A DNA stretch of 39,612 nt from Prevotella sp. (GTDB taxonomy: Bacteria > Bacteroidota > Bacteroidia > Bacteroidales > Bacteroidaceae), in assembly GCA_017645905.1 (NCBI GenBank), contig JAGCNO010000005.1, positions 1-39,612 on the forward strand, given 5' to 3'. The notes beneath the pieces were generated by a model, which made no database searches, was not told the DNA's origin, and was given only the letters and a program-made list of their open reading frames with translations. Each line of letters starts with the position of its first letter. Within the stretch, counting starts at the first letter, position 1. Shown one piece after another: positions 1 through 7,904 of the stretch. A program made the position numbers and the translations under genes.

Positions 1-882
1 ACAGAAGAGGAGTCAGCCCTCATGCAGAAGCTCCACCACTCCTTCCGCGTCTCGGAGAAGCTGCGCAAGCACATCCGCACCATTCTGAGTCACGGCTGCA
101 TGTACAACATCTGCAACCAGAACCTGCTCTTCCATGCCTCTGTGCCGCTCAACGATGACGGAACGCTCAAGGAGGTGGAGATACTCGGAAAGAAATATCA
201 AGGCCGCCAGCTCATGCAGTACATCGGACAGCTGGTCCGTGCAGCCTTTCAGAACGACACGCCCGACGACCTCAAGGCCTACGCCAAGGACTATTTCCTC
301 TACCTCTGGTGCGGAAAGGACTCGCCCCTCTTCGACAAGTCCAAGATGGCCACCTTCGAGCGCTACTTCCTCACCGACCGCGAGACCCACCATGAGGAGA
401 AGGGCAACTACTTCCGTCTGCGCGACTCTCAGGAGGTCTGCGACCGCATCCTCGATGCCTTTGGCGTCAAAGGTCAATGGTCAATGGTCAATGGTCAATC
501 CACTCCCCGCCACATCATCAACGGTCATGTCCCCGTTCATGCAGGCTCCGGCGAGAACCCCATCAAGGCCGGTGGCCGCCTCATGGTCATCGACGGTGGC
601 TTCTCCGAGGCTTACCACAAGGAGACAGGCATCGCCGGCTACACGCTCGTCTACCACAGCCGCGGCTTCCAGCTTGTGCAGCACGAGCCCTTCACCAGCA
701 CGCAGGACGCCATCCTCCGAGGCACCGACATCAAGTCAACCACCCAAATCGTCGAGATGTCCACCCATCGCATGCTCGTCGCCGATACCGACAAGGGTGC
801 AGAGCTGCGCCGCCAGATCTCCGAGCTCAAAGACCTGCTCTACGCCTACCGTCACGGCATCATCAAGGAGAAGCGCAGCTAA
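1..882 (+). CDS. fbp: Fructose-1,6-bisphosphatase class III, C-terminal part (5' end outside window)
   Basis: The frame is open from base 1, so this is the C-terminal 293 codons of a protein whose family members are roughly 650 residues. It hydrolyses fructose 1,6-bisphosphate to fructose 6-phosphate in gluconeogenesis, in the cytoplasm. The family is recognised from the run YFLYLWCGKDSPLF, the segment RETHHEEKGNYF, HIINGHVPV, and ENPIKAGGRLMVIDGGFSEAY, typical of the Firmicutes/Bacteroidetes class III enzyme. Between DAFGV and RHIINGHVPV there is an extra stretch of about 8 residues encoded by four perfect copies of the heptamer GGTCAAT (472-499), which I do not expect in relatives. The frame stays open through it. 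No U-rich terminator is visible after the stop. Confidence 0.93.
   Translation, partial: TEEESALMQKLHHSFRVSEKLRKHIRTILSHGCMYNICNQNLLFHASVPLNDDGTLKEVEILGKKYQGRQLMQYIGQLVRAAFQNDTPDDLKAYAKDYFLYLWCGKDSPLFDKSKMATFERYFLTDRETHHEEKGNYFRLRDSQEVCDRILDAFGVKGQWSMVNGQSTPRHIINGHVPVHAGSGENPIKAGGRLMVIDGGFSEAYHKETGIAGYTLVYHSRGFQLVQHEPFTSTQDAILRGTDIKSTTQIVEMSTHRMLVADTDKGAELRRQISELKDLLYAYRHGIIKEKRS
472..499 (+). repeat. Perfect heptanucleotide tandem array (4 x GGTCAAT) inside fbp
   Basis: Four exact copies of GGTCAAT occupy 28 bases within the fbp coding sequence and encode GQWSMVNGQ. Because 7 is not a multiple of 3, gain or loss of one unit would shift the fbp frame. Confidence 0.95.
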
Positions 883-1003
883 CGACTGCGACTCGACGCT
901 GATGCGTCGGGAACGTTGGCAAGGTTCGTGGAGTGCTTGCTTAGGCAAGCGACCAAGGTCGAGTGAACGGACAACAGGCCTGTTGCCGGCAAAGTAACAA
1001 GGA
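883..1003. other. Intergenic segment with three short palindromes
   Basis: Between fbp and the period-22 array lie three small inverted repeats: CGACGC-tgat-GCGTCG (894-909), GCTTGC-ttag-GCAAGC (935-950) and the 14-bp palindrome CAACAGGCCTGTTG (972-985). None is followed by a T-run, so a terminator role is not shown. I see no gene here. Confidence 0.5.
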
Positions 1004-1080
1004 AAGGTCTTCTGTGAGAACAGACAGTCTTTTCTATGAGAAAAGGTAGTCTTTTCTGTGGGAAAAGGTAGTCTTTTCTC
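1004..1080. repeat. Period-22 hairpin repeat array A
   Basis: About 3.5 units of 22 bp. The two best copies, at 1026-1047 and 1048-1069, differ at two positions (CTATGAG versus CTGTGGG). Each unit boundary forms the inverted repeat AGAAAAG-gtagt-CTTTTCT. This is the same repeat family as at 13740, 20463, 27541 and 32508. Confidence 0.85.
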
Positions 1081-1154
1081 TGGCTTCTACAGTATGGTAA
1101 TATCTGCCTTCCTGTTTCCTCCGTTTGAAAGAAATATAAATATTCGTGAAAAAA

Positions 1155-1186
1155 CTTGGTGCTTTCGTCTTTTTGTCGTAACTTTG
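1155..1186 (+). promoter_or_regulatory. Bacteroidetes promoter for the ThiE-like gene
   Basis: CTTG at 1155-1158, 20 nt, then TAACTTTG at 1179-1186, matching the TTTG / TAnnTTTG consensus. It lies 24 bases before the ATG at 1210, which argues against the upstream in-frame ATG at 1156 as the start. Confidence 0.75.
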
Positions 1187-1209
1187 CAGTCACAAAAGGA
1201 CGGAAGGCG

Positions 1210-1818
1210 ATGAAACTCATCATCATGACAAAGCCCACTTTCTTTGTGGAAGAGGACAAGATTCTGACCACGCTCTTCGAGGAAGGGCTGGAAAACCTGC
1301 ATCTGAGCAAGCCGGAGTCGGAGCCTGTGTACTCCGAGCGGCTGCTGACGCTGCTCAGCGAAGACTACTACCGCCACATCACCGTCCACCACCATTTCTA
1401 TCTGCGCCAGGAGTATGGCCTGCGCGGCATCCACCTGAGCACTCCCTCGGAGGAGCTGCCCTATGGCTACAAGGGCCATGTGAGCTGCACGTGCCAGAAC
1501 GTGGAGGACCTGAAGCAGGCGAAGAAACGCATGGACTATGTGTTTCTGGAGACCATCTTCGACAGCAACAGCAATCCCCAGGACAAACAGACGCACACGC
1601 TGGATGAGCTGCGCGAGGCTTCACGCCGAGGGCTCATCGACCGCCATGTGTATGCCTGCGGAGGCATCACGGCCGACAATATCCGGCTGATGCGCGACCT
1701 GGGCTTCGGGGGCGTCGTCGTCTGCGGCGACCTGTGGGACCGCTTCAACATTCAGCATGGGCAGGACTTCAAGGAGCTCATCGCCCACTTCCAGAAGTTG
1801 CAACGACTGACCAATTAG
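1210..1818 (+). CDS. Thiamine phosphate synthase / TenI-like protein
   Basis: A 202-residue protein of the ThiE/TenI TIM-barrel family. Family enzymes join HMP pyrophosphate to thiazole phosphate to give thiamine phosphate, but TenI members instead help thiazole aromatisation, and I cannot separate the two here. Seen: the start MKLIIMTKPTFF, a central strand YGLRGIHLS, and near the C-terminus the phosphate-binding loop YACGGITADNIRLMRDLGFGG. The start at 1210 is chosen because the promoter occupies bases just upstream. The gene is followed 13 bases later by prs and is probably co-transcribed with it. No thiamine biosynthesis neighbours are present, which makes the exact role uncertain. Confidence 0.7.
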   Translation: MKLIIMTKPTFFVEEDKILTTLFEEGLENLHLSKPESEPVYSERLLTLLSEDYYRHITVHHHFYLRQEYGLRGIHLSTPSEELPYGYKGHVSCTCQNVEDLKQAKKRMDYVFLETIFDSNSNPQDKQTHTLDELREASRRGLIDRHVYACGGITADNIRLMRDLGFGGVVVCGDLWDRFNIQHGQDFKELIAHFQKLQRLTN

Positions 1819-1831
1819 ATAATAACTACGA

Positions 1832-2770
1832 ATGGAAATGAATAACTCTTACATGGTATTCTCCGGCACGGCAACGCGCTACCTGGCTGAGAAGATTTGC
1901 CTGAGTCTGGGTTGTCCGCTGGGCAAGTTGCAGATTACACACTTCTCCGACGGGGAGTTTGCCGTCAGCTATGAGGAGAGCATCCGAGGCCGCGACATCT
2001 TCCTGGTGCAGAGCACGTTTCCCAACAGCGACAACCTCATGGAGCTGCTGCTCATGATTGATGCTGCCAAGCGAGCCTCGGCCCGTACCATCAACGCCGT
2101 GATTCCCTATTTCGGCTGGGCGCGCCAGGACCGTAAGGACAAGCCCCGCGTGTCTATCGGCGCCAAGCTGGTGGCCGACCTGCTGAGCGTGGCGGGCGTG
2201 AACCGTGTCATCACGATGGACCTTCATGCCGACCAGATTCAGGGCTTCTTCAACGTGCCCGTAGACCATCTCTATGCCTCGGGCGTCATCCTGCCTTACT
2301 TGCAGAGCCTTCAGCTCGACGACCTGGTGATTGCCTCGCCCGACGTTGGCGGCTCGAAGCGTGCCAATGCCTACGCCAAGTATCTGGGCTGTCCGCTGGT
2401 GCTGTGCAACAAGACCCGTGCACGGGCCAACGTGGTGGACACGATGCAGATCATCGGCGAGGTGGAGGGCAAGAACGTGGTCATCGTCGACGATATGGTG
2501 GACACCGCCGGCACTATCACCAAGGCTGCCGACCTGATGATGGAGACGGGTGCCAAGAGTGTGCGCGCCTGTGCCAGCCATTGCGTCATGAGCGGCCCTG
2601 CCAGCGAGCGTGTACAGGCCAGTGCGTTGGAGGAGATGGTGTTTACCGACTCTATTCCCTACACGCAGCGATGCGCCAAGGTGAAGCAGCTCTCCGTAGC
2701 CGACATGTTTGCCGAGACCATCCGCCGCGTCATTGCCAACGAAAGTATCAGCGACCAGTATCTTGTTTAA
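1832..2770 (+). CDS. prs: Ribose-phosphate pyrophosphokinase (PRPP synthetase)
   Basis: Makes 5-phosphoribosyl-1-pyrophosphate from ribose 5-phosphate and ATP for nucleotide, His and Trp synthesis. The protein has 312 residues, normal for class I Prs. Visible motifs: FSDGEF near residue 37, IPYFGWARQDRKD near residue 95 (ATP-binding region), DLHADQIQGFF near residue 130 (catalytic His), and the PRPP loop VVIVDDMVDTAGT near residues 215-227. An in-frame ATG two codons later (1838) is an alternative start. It follows the ThiE-like gene by 13 bases and precedes the TlpA-like gene by 4, so the three probably form one transcript ending at the hairpin at 3900-3974. Confidence 0.96.
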   Translation: MEMNNSYMVFSGTATRYLAEKICLSLGCPLGKLQITHFSDGEFAVSYEESIRGRDIFLVQSTFPNSDNLMELLLMIDAAKRASARTINAVIPYFGWARQDRKDKPRVSIGAKLVADLLSVAGVNRVITMDLHADQIQGFFNVPVDHLYASGVILPYLQSLQLDDLVIASPDVGGSKRANAYAKYLGCPLVLCNKTRARANVVDTMQIIGEVEGKNVVIVDDMVDTAGTITKAADLMMETGAKSVRACASHCVMSGPASERVQASALEEMVFTDSIPYTQRCAKVKQLSVADMFAETIRRVIANESISDQYLV

Positions 2771-2774
2771 TAAT

Positions 2775-3872
2775 ATGAATATGAAGAAAACATTTGTGGG
2801 ACTCTGTGTGATGGCCCTTGCGATGGCTGCCTGTCAGCCCGACGGTTATAAGGTGAATGGTGTTGCCGAAGGATTCAAGGACGGCGATACCTTGTATTTC
2901 TTTAAGGAGTTGGGGGCAGACGAACCCTCCGACACCCTCATTGTGCAGAACGGGAAGTTCAAGCTTGAGGGTCCTGTTGACTCTGTGACGCTGGCCTCCG
3001 TAGTGTCGGCCGACGGCGCTTCTGGCGCACTCTTCTTTACGGAGAAGGGTAACATCAACGTTACTGTGTCGAGAAACGGTATGCCGAAGATTGGCGGTAC
3101 GAGGTCGAACGATGCTTGGCAGGAGGTGAACGACTTGCAGGCGAAGTATAGCGTGAAGTTCGACTCCATCATGGCTCCCATCTACTTAGGCAATCCCGAC
3201 GATGCCTCCCAGCAGAAGGTTATGGAAGTATATCAGGAAATCGAGCGCGAGATGATTGGCAAGATTGTAGACATCGCTGAGAAGAACATCGACAACGAGC
3301 TGGGCTATTTCGTGGTGTCGAGCATGGGCAGCAGCGGAGGTATGGACCCCGAGCGCCTTATGGGGCTCATCAGCAAGATGCCTGGCGAGTTCCAGCAGCG
3401 TAAGGACATTGCCGACATTGTGAAGATGATTAACGGTGCCGAGGCTCTCTCCAGAGGAAAGGTGATGCCCGACTTCACGTTGCCCACTCCCGACGGCGGA
3501 GAACTGAGCGCGCTCAGCGAAGTGGCCAAGAACAAGATTACCGTCATCGACTTCTGGGCAAAGTGGTGCAATCCCTGTTGCGACGAGATGCCCTTCATGG
3601 TGAGCCTCTACGAGAAGTACAAGGACAAGGGACTCGGAATTCTCGGCGTGTCGCTCGATACTGACAAGGACTCATGGATGAAGGGAATTGCCGACTTGCA
3701 CATAACATGGCCCCAGGTGAGCGACCTGAAAGGCTGGAAGAGTCCTGTAGTAGACCTCTATCAGGTAAACGCCATACCCTATACCGTCATCGTAGACCAG
3801 AAGGGCACCATCCTGGACAAGGGCCTCAGAGCCGAGAGCCTGGAGATTTTCATTGAAGAGGCGCTGAAGTAA
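2775..3872 (+). CDS. TlpA/ResA-like thioredoxin-fold lipoprotein with N-terminal DUF4369-like domain
   Basis: A predicted periplasmic, lipid-anchored thiol-disulfide oxidoreductase. The N-terminus MKKTFVGLCVMALAMAAC is a lipoprotein signal with lipobox AMAAC. Residues about 25-130 resemble the DUF4369 beta domain common in Bacteroidetes TlpA proteins. The C-terminal 140 residues are an AhpC/TSA-thioredoxin fold with VIDFWAKWCNPCCDEMPF, so the CxxC pair is Cys-Asn-Pro-Cys with an additional adjacent Cys, which is less usual. The cis-Pro loop is seen as AIPYTVIVD. Translation could begin at 2775 or 2781 (MNMKK). It is 4 bases after prs. The substrate is unknown. Confidence 0.88.
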   Translation: MNMKKTFVGLCVMALAMAACQPDGYKVNGVAEGFKDGDTLYFFKELGADEPSDTLIVQNGKFKLEGPVDSVTLASVVSADGASGALFFTEKGNINVTVSRNGMPKIGGTRSNDAWQEVNDLQAKYSVKFDSIMAPIYLGNPDDASQQKVMEVYQEIEREMIGKIVDIAEKNIDNELGYFVVSSMGSSGGMDPERLMGLISKMPGEFQQRKDIADIVKMINGAEALSRGKVMPDFTLPTPDGGELSALSEVAKNKITVIDFWAKWCNPCCDEMPFMVSLYEKYKDKGLGILGVSLDTDKDSWMKGIADLHITWPQVSDLKGWKSPVVDLYQVNAIPYTVIVDQKGTILDKGLRAESLEIFIEEALK

Positions 3873-3899
3873 AGTCCATCAGCTAATCGGGCGTCCTTC

Positions 3900-3974
3900 G
3901 GAATCAGAGACAAGCGAGATTCCCTACAGAGGTGGTTTTCTGCCACATGTAGGGAATCTCGCTTGTTTGATTCC
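3900..3974. terminator. Strong bidirectional hairpin between convergent genes
   Basis: A perfect 19-bp inverted repeat (3910-3928 with 3948-3966) surrounds an inner stem GTGG...CCAC and is extended outward by GGAATCA / TGATTCC. It separates the prs-tlpA unit from convergent panD. There is no long T-run on either side, so termination is inferred from position and stem strength. Confidence 0.7.
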
Positions 3975-4010
3975 TAAACTCTCGCTTGCCTGATTCCGCA
4001 AACGATTGTC

Positions 4011-4352
4011 CTATACCCTGTTGTCCTTCGGGAACACTACCGACGGCTTGAAGCTTTTAGCCTCTTCAAAGTCCATGAGTGCATAAGAGATGATGATGAT
4101 GGTGTCGCCCACCTGCACCCTTCGTGCTGCCGCGCCGTTGAGGCACACGCAACCGCTGCCGCGCTCGCCCTTTATAATGTAGGTCTCAAAGCGCTCGCCG
4201 TTGTTGTTGTCCAACACCTGAACCTTTTCGCCGGCAATCATGTTGGCGGCGTCCATCAGGTCTTCGTCGATGGTGATGCTGCCCATGTAGTTCAGGTTGG
4301 CTTCCGTCACCTGAACACAATGCAGCTTTGACTTCATTACTTCTATCAACAC
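4011..4352 (-). CDS. panD: Aspartate 1-decarboxylase (pyruvoyl enzyme)
   Basis: Decarboxylates L-aspartate to beta-alanine for pantothenate and CoA synthesis. The protein is 113 residues, within the normal range for PanD. The self-cleavage site is visible as YMGSITID with Gly24-Ser25 at the classical positions; Ser25 becomes the pyruvoyl group. Also seen: [13 protein letters not shown] at the N-terminus and [20 protein letters not shown]. panC, the next enzyme consuming beta-alanine, lies upstream on the same strand with a 49-bp gap, so the two probably form a panC-panD operon. The gap carries a period-7 array. Confidence 0.96.
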   Translation of the reverse strand: MLIEVMKSKLHCVQVTEANLNYMGSITIDEDLMDAANMIAGEKVQVLDNNNGERFETYIIKGERGSGCVCLNGAAARRVQVGDTIIIISYALMDFEEAKSFKPSVVFPKDNRV

Positions 4353-4362
4353 CTTATTGCTA

Positions 4363-4397
4363 TTTACGATTTACAGTTTTTCGATTTACGATTTGTT
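4363..4397. repeat. Period-7 array (TTTACGA type) between panC and panD
   Basis: Five consecutive 7-bp units: TTTACGA, TTTACAG, TTTTTCG, ATTTACG, ATTTGTT. Same unit family as at 5255, 6290 and 14535. Confidence 0.85.
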
Positions 4398-4401
4398 ACC
4401 T

Positions 4402-5250
4402 CTACTTGAACTTGATGTGGTCGATGAGGCGGATGGGCGTCTTGCCGCAATAGACGGTGATGCATCCCACGACGTAGGGCGTGTCGTCCCATGAGGTGAT
4501 GTCCTGCAGGGTGTTTCCGTCGACGATGGCGAAGTACTCCGTGCGCAGGCCCTCTGTGGCGTCGATGTCGGCCACCACCTTGTCGTGCGTCTCCTTCACG
4601 GTATGCGTCTTGGCATAGCTGACGCCGTCTTTGAGCGCCTGATAGATGCGTGGCGCGATGGCCCGCTCATCGGGCGAGAGCAGCGTGTTGCGGCTGCTGC
4701 GTGCCAGTCCGTCGGCATCGCGCACGATGGGGCACTCCACAATCTCCACTCCCAGTCCCAAGTGCTTCACCATAGCCTTCACAACGGCTATCTGCTGCCA
4801 ATCTTTCTCGCCGAAGTAGGCGCGGTCGGGACGGGCGATGTAGAACAGGCGGCTCACCACCTGGCACACCCCGTTGAAGTGGCCGGGACGATGGGCACCC
4901 TCCATAACCGTCGACACGGGTGGGTACTCAAACTGCCGAGTGTCGGGCGTGGGGTACATCTCTTCCACGCTCGGGGCCAGCACATAGTCGGCCTTGCACT
5001 CCTCCAGCAGGCGGCAGTCGGCCTTCAGGTCGCGTGGATAGTTCTTCAGGTCGTTCTTGTCGTTAAACTGTGTAGGGTTCACGAAGACCGACACTACGGT
5101 GACATCGTTCTCCTTGACGCTGCGGCGCACGAGCGAGGCATGACCCTCATGCAGGGCACCCATCGTGGGAACGAGACCGACGCTCCGTCCCTGCTTGCGG
5201 TCGTCGAAGAGGGCGTTCTGAAGGTCGGCAATCTTTTCAAATACTTTCAC
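4402..5250 (-). CDS. panC: Pantoate--beta-alanine ligase
   Basis: Joins D-pantoate and beta-alanine with ATP to give pantothenate. The protein is 282 residues, the usual family length. Motifs of the nucleotidyltransferase fold are present: [18 protein letters not shown] near residue 27 (HxGH), [10 protein letters not shown] near residue 54, [17 protein letters not shown] near residue 122, YFGEKDWQQ near residue 145 and [12 protein letters not shown] near residue 183 (KMSKS-like loop). It is the first gene of the minus-strand pan pair and is divergent from the GT5 protein; the 215-bp divergent region holds an eight-unit period-7 array. Confidence 0.97.
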   Translation of the reverse strand: MKVFEKIADLQNALFDDRKQGRSVGLVPTMGALHEGHASLVRRSVKENDVTVVSVFVNPTQFNDKNDLKNYPRDLKADCRLLEECKADYVLAPSVEEMYPTPDTRQFEYPPVSTVMEGAHRPGHFNGVCQVVSRLFYIARPDRAYFGEKDWQQIAVVKAMVKHLGLGVEIVECPIVRDADGLARSSRNTLLSPDERAIAPRIYQALKDGVSYAKTHTVKETHDKVVADIDATEGLRTEYFAIVDGNTLQDITSWDDTPYVVGCITVYCGKTPIRLIDHIKFK

Positions 5251-5254
5251 TATA

Positions 5255-5310
5255 TTTACGATTTACGATTTACGATTTACGAATTACGATTAACGAATTT
5301 GCAATTTACG
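5255..5310. repeat. Period-7 array, eight units, upstream of panC
   Basis: Eight uninterrupted 7-bp units: four perfect TTTACGA (5255-5282), then ATTACGA, TTAACGA, ATTTGCA and ATTTACG. It occupies the panC leader or promoter region. Confidence 0.93.
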
Positions 5311-5434
5311 TTTTCAGGCTGCAAAATAACAACAAATTTCCCAAATATGGAAAAAAAAGACTAAAAATAAGCCTATAAAATGTCACAAATTCCTAAAAAT
5401 GCTCACTTTGTATGGTTTTATGCAATTATTTTAG

Positions 5435-5442
5435 TACCTTTG
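5435..5442 (+). promoter_or_regulatory. -7 box of promoter for the GT5 protein
   Basis: TACCTTTG at 5435-5442, with TATG at the expected -33 position (5411-5414). It is 23 bases ahead of the ATG at 5466, which supports that start over the upstream in-frame ATG at 5412. Confidence 0.65.
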
Positions 5443-5465
5443 CAAACGATAATATTGTATTAGGT

Positions 5466-6275
5466 ATGGCAAAAAAGAAGATATTGTTCATCAACCAGGA
5501 GATTTCTCCCTATGTACCCGACACCAGTCTTTCAGTTCTTGGGCGAGAACTTCCGAAAGCCATGCAGGAACGCGACCATGAGATACGCACCTTCATGCCA
5601 AAGTGGGGAACCATTAACGAGCGTCGCGGCCAGCTCCATGAGGTCATACGCCTCTCGGGAATGAACCTCATCATCAACGACACCGACCATCCGCTCATCA
5701 TCAAGGTGGCGAGCATCGTGGGAACGCGTGTGCAAGTCTATTTCATTGACAACGACGACTATTTCTCCAAACGGCAGATGACTGCCGACGAGAATGGCGT
5801 GGACTATGCCGACAACGGCGAGCGGGCCATCTTCTTCGCACGTGGCGTGCTGGAGACGGTGAAGAAGCTGCGCTGGGTGCCCGACATCATTCATTGTCAA
5901 GGATGGATGAGCGCAGTAGTGCCCTTCTACATCAAGACGGCCTACAAGGACGAGCCATCGTTTGCCGACGCAAAGGTCGTCACCTCGCTCTTCACGAAGA
6001 ACATCACCAATGACCTGGGGGCAAGCTTCAAGCAGAGCGTGGAGTATCGCGACGCAAAGCCCGCGCTGCTCTCGGCCTACAACGATAGCTTTGACTTCGA
6101 GGAGCTGGGCAAGCTGGCCATCGACTATAGCGACGGCATCATGATAGCCCAGGAGGAGGTGAACGCCGAACTTACCGACTATGCCGCCTCCAAGAAAGTG
6201 CCCATACTTCCTTATGCAGAGGATTGGGCCGACGGGCTGGAGCAATTCTACGACAAAATCTATCCAGACAAGTAA
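5466..6275 (+). CDS. GT5-type glycogen/starch synthase N-terminal domain protein (half-length)
   Basis: A 269-residue protein resembling only the N-terminal Rossmann half of GT5 glycogen/starch synthases. Seen: MAKKKILFINQEISPYVPDT at the start, DNDDYFSKRQ, YADNGERAIFFARGVLE and PDIIHCQGWMSAVVPFY (the DIIHxHxW-like segment with Gln in place of the second His). The ADP-glucose-binding KxGGL motif expected after the first strand is replaced by DTSLSVLGRELP, and the C-terminal GT-B half is absent. Short proteins of this kind beside panC and DUF4270 genes are known in Bacteroidales, so this is probably an intact gene with another role rather than a truncation. The DUF4270 gene follows 41 bases later. 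Confidence 0.8.
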   Translation: MAKKKILFINQEISPYVPDTSLSVLGRELPKAMQERDHEIRTFMPKWGTINERRGQLHEVIRLSGMNLIINDTDHPLIIKVASIVGTRVQVYFIDNDDYFSKRQMTADENGVDYADNGERAIFFARGVLETVKKLRWVPDIIHCQGWMSAVVPFYIKTAYKDEPSFADAKVVTSLFTKNITNDLGASFKQSVEYRDAKPALLSAYNDSFDFEELGKLAIDYSDGIMIAQEEVNAELTDYAASKKVPILPYAEDWADGLEQFYDKIYPDK

Positions 6276-6289
6276 CATTAAATTTTCTA

Positions 6290-6310
6290 TTAACGAATTT
6301 ACATTTTACG
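6290..6310. repeat. Short period-7 array before the DUF4270 gene
   Basis: Three 7-bp units (TTAACGA, ATTTACA, TTTTACG) end six bases before the ATG at 6317. Confidence 0.7.
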
Positions 6311-6316
6311 ATTCTG

Positions 6317-7771
6317 ATGAAACTAAAGTATATGGCCTGTGCTGCTCTCGCGGCAATGGCCATTTATTCTTGCGACGACAGCGTGTCGTCAATAGGCAAC
6401 TCGCTTACCGACGAGGGCGACAAGCTCGATCTCAAACCCTCAACCTACGACGTGCAGACACGTACCGTCGTAGCCGACTCGGTGTTCACCCTCAGCTCTA
6501 TGTGCTACCTCGGCCAGGTTCGTGACCCCGAGACACAGGCTGATGTGAAGAGTGAGTTCACCACGCAGTTCCACGTTACCGAGCTGTTGAAGGATTATTT
6601 GACAGATTGTGAAGTCGTGAGCACCTGGGACGGCAAGATTGCAGCCGACTCGTGCGAGGTGCTGCTCTACCTCTCGAAGCCCTTTGACAGCAAGGACAGC
6701 CTCGAGGCCTTGAAGATGCAGATAAGCGAACTGGCCGTTCCCGTGCAGGAGGGGCATCGCTATTACTCCAACTTCAGTCCCCGTGAGAAGGGTATGCTAC
6801 GCTCAGGCGGACTGTCGAAGAGCAAGATGTTCTCATACGCTAACCTCTTAGCATCCGATTCCTTGAGGGTGCGGAGCGGCTATACACAGAACATCCGCAT
6901 CAAGCTCGATGAACCCTATACCGACAAGGAAGGCCAGACCTACAACAACTACGGCTCCTACCTGCTCGCGCAGCTGTACTATCATCCTGAGAAGTACCGC
7001 AACTCGTTCGCCTTCACCCAGGAGGTCTGTCCCGGACTCTTCTTCGAGATTACCGACGGCCTGGGCTTCCATTCGCAGATAACCAACATGGGCATTCGCG
7101 TCTATTACCGCTTCCGGCAGGCTGATGAGGAAACTGTCACCAACGCATTCTTCACCCTTGGCGGAACGCAGGAGGTACTCCAGACCACACTCGTCACCAA
7201 CGACCGAAAGGCCATCAACCGCCTCGCCGAAGAGACACAGCACACCTACCTGAAGTCTCCGGCAGGACTCTTCACAGAGGTCACGCTGCCTGTGGAAGCC
7301 ATCAAGCGTGGACATGACAACGACTCCCTGCTTGCTGCCACCATCTCGTTTCAGAGAATCAACAACGAGTCGTCAGACCGACGCATGTTTGGCATACCCA
7401 GCAGCATCCTCATGGTGCAGGCCGACAGCCTGACAACGTTCTTCGAGAAAACAAAGAAAGCCGACGGAAGGACAACCTTCCTCGCCACCTACAACGGCAC
7501 GTCCAATCAGAACGTCTATGCCTTTACCAACATCTCGAACCTCATCACTATCCTTTGGCGCAACTACCTCGACGGTACAGCTAAGAATCCTAACTGGGTC
7601 GCTGAGCACCCCAACTGGAACAAAGTGCTGCTCGTGCCTATTACCTCTTCGGCATCGGGCATCGAGCACGACATGTCACTCACCAGTACACGCCTTGTAG
7701 GTGGTCCCGACAATCCTAACGACCCCGTGAAGATTAGCGTGGTGTACGCCAAGTTTACAGAAAAATACTAA
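6317..7771 (+). CDS. DUF4270 family lipoprotein
   Basis: A 484-residue predicted outer-membrane or periplasmic lipoprotein. The signal MKLKYMACAALAAMAIYSC ends in the lipobox AIYSC followed by DD, as is common for exported Bacteroidetes lipoproteins. The beta-rich body and the position after the short GT5 gene match DUF4270, a Bacteroidetes family of unknown function. The start at 6317 is preferred to the in-frame ATG at 6224 because the upstream portion overlaps the preceding gene and would bury the signal peptide. A tiny gene, a DUF4738 lipoprotein and a kinase-like gene follow closely (7, -4 and 2 bases), so the five genes from 5466 to 9321 may be one transcript. Confidence 0.85.
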   Translation: MKLKYMACAALAAMAIYSCDDSVSSIGNSLTDEGDKLDLKPSTYDVQTRTVVADSVFTLSSMCYLGQVRDPETQADVKSEFTTQFHVTELLKDYLTDCEVVSTWDGKIAADSCEVLLYLSKPFDSKDSLEALKMQISELAVPVQEGHRYYSNFSPREKGMLRSGGLSKSKMFSYANLLASDSLRVRSGYTQNIRIKLDEPYTDKEGQTYNNYGSYLLAQLYYHPEKYRNSFAFTQEVCPGLFFEITDGLGFHSQITNMGIRVYYRFRQADEETVTNAFFTLGGTQEVLQTTLVTNDRKAINRLAEETQHTYLKSPAGLFTEVTLPVEAIKRGHDNDSLLAATISFQRINNESSDRRMFGIPSSILMVQADSLTTFFEKTKKADGRTTFLATYNGTSNQNVYAFTNISNLITILWRNYLDGTAKNPNWVAEHPNWNKVLLVPITSSASGIEHDMSLTSTRLVGGPDNPNDPVKISVVYAKFTEKY

Positions 7772-7778
7772 TTATTTT

Positions 7779-7904
7779 ATGGCCGACGGATACCTGGAGA
7801 AGCATCATGCGGACTACGAGGCCCGCAAGGCGGCATGGCTGCGCAAACAGAAATGCCGGCCGCAGGTGCGCCAGATAGAACGTCCTGAAGATGAATCTCT
7901 ATGA
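7779..7904 (+). CDS. Small 41-residue basic/charged protein
   Basis: A complete short frame encoding 41 residues, beginning MADGYLEKHHADYEARKAAW and ending RQIERPEDESL. It starts 7 bases after the DUF4270 stop, and its TGA overlaps the ATG of the next gene (ATGA at 7901-7904), a classical translational-coupling arrangement. It is rich in Lys, Arg and Glu with an amphipathic helical look, without signal or membrane segment. I recall similar tiny YLExxxxxYExRKAxW proteins in Bacteroidales, often with misleading names; no function is known to me. Tight packing on both sides is the main evidence that it is real. Confidence 0.75.
   Translation: MADGYLEKHHADYEARKAAWLRKQKCRPQVRQIERPEDESL

Noticed and set aside
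134-997. Long Arg/Ser/Thr-rich open frame overlapping fbp
   Set aside because: Shadow frame of the GC-rich fbp coding sequence; low-complexity product.
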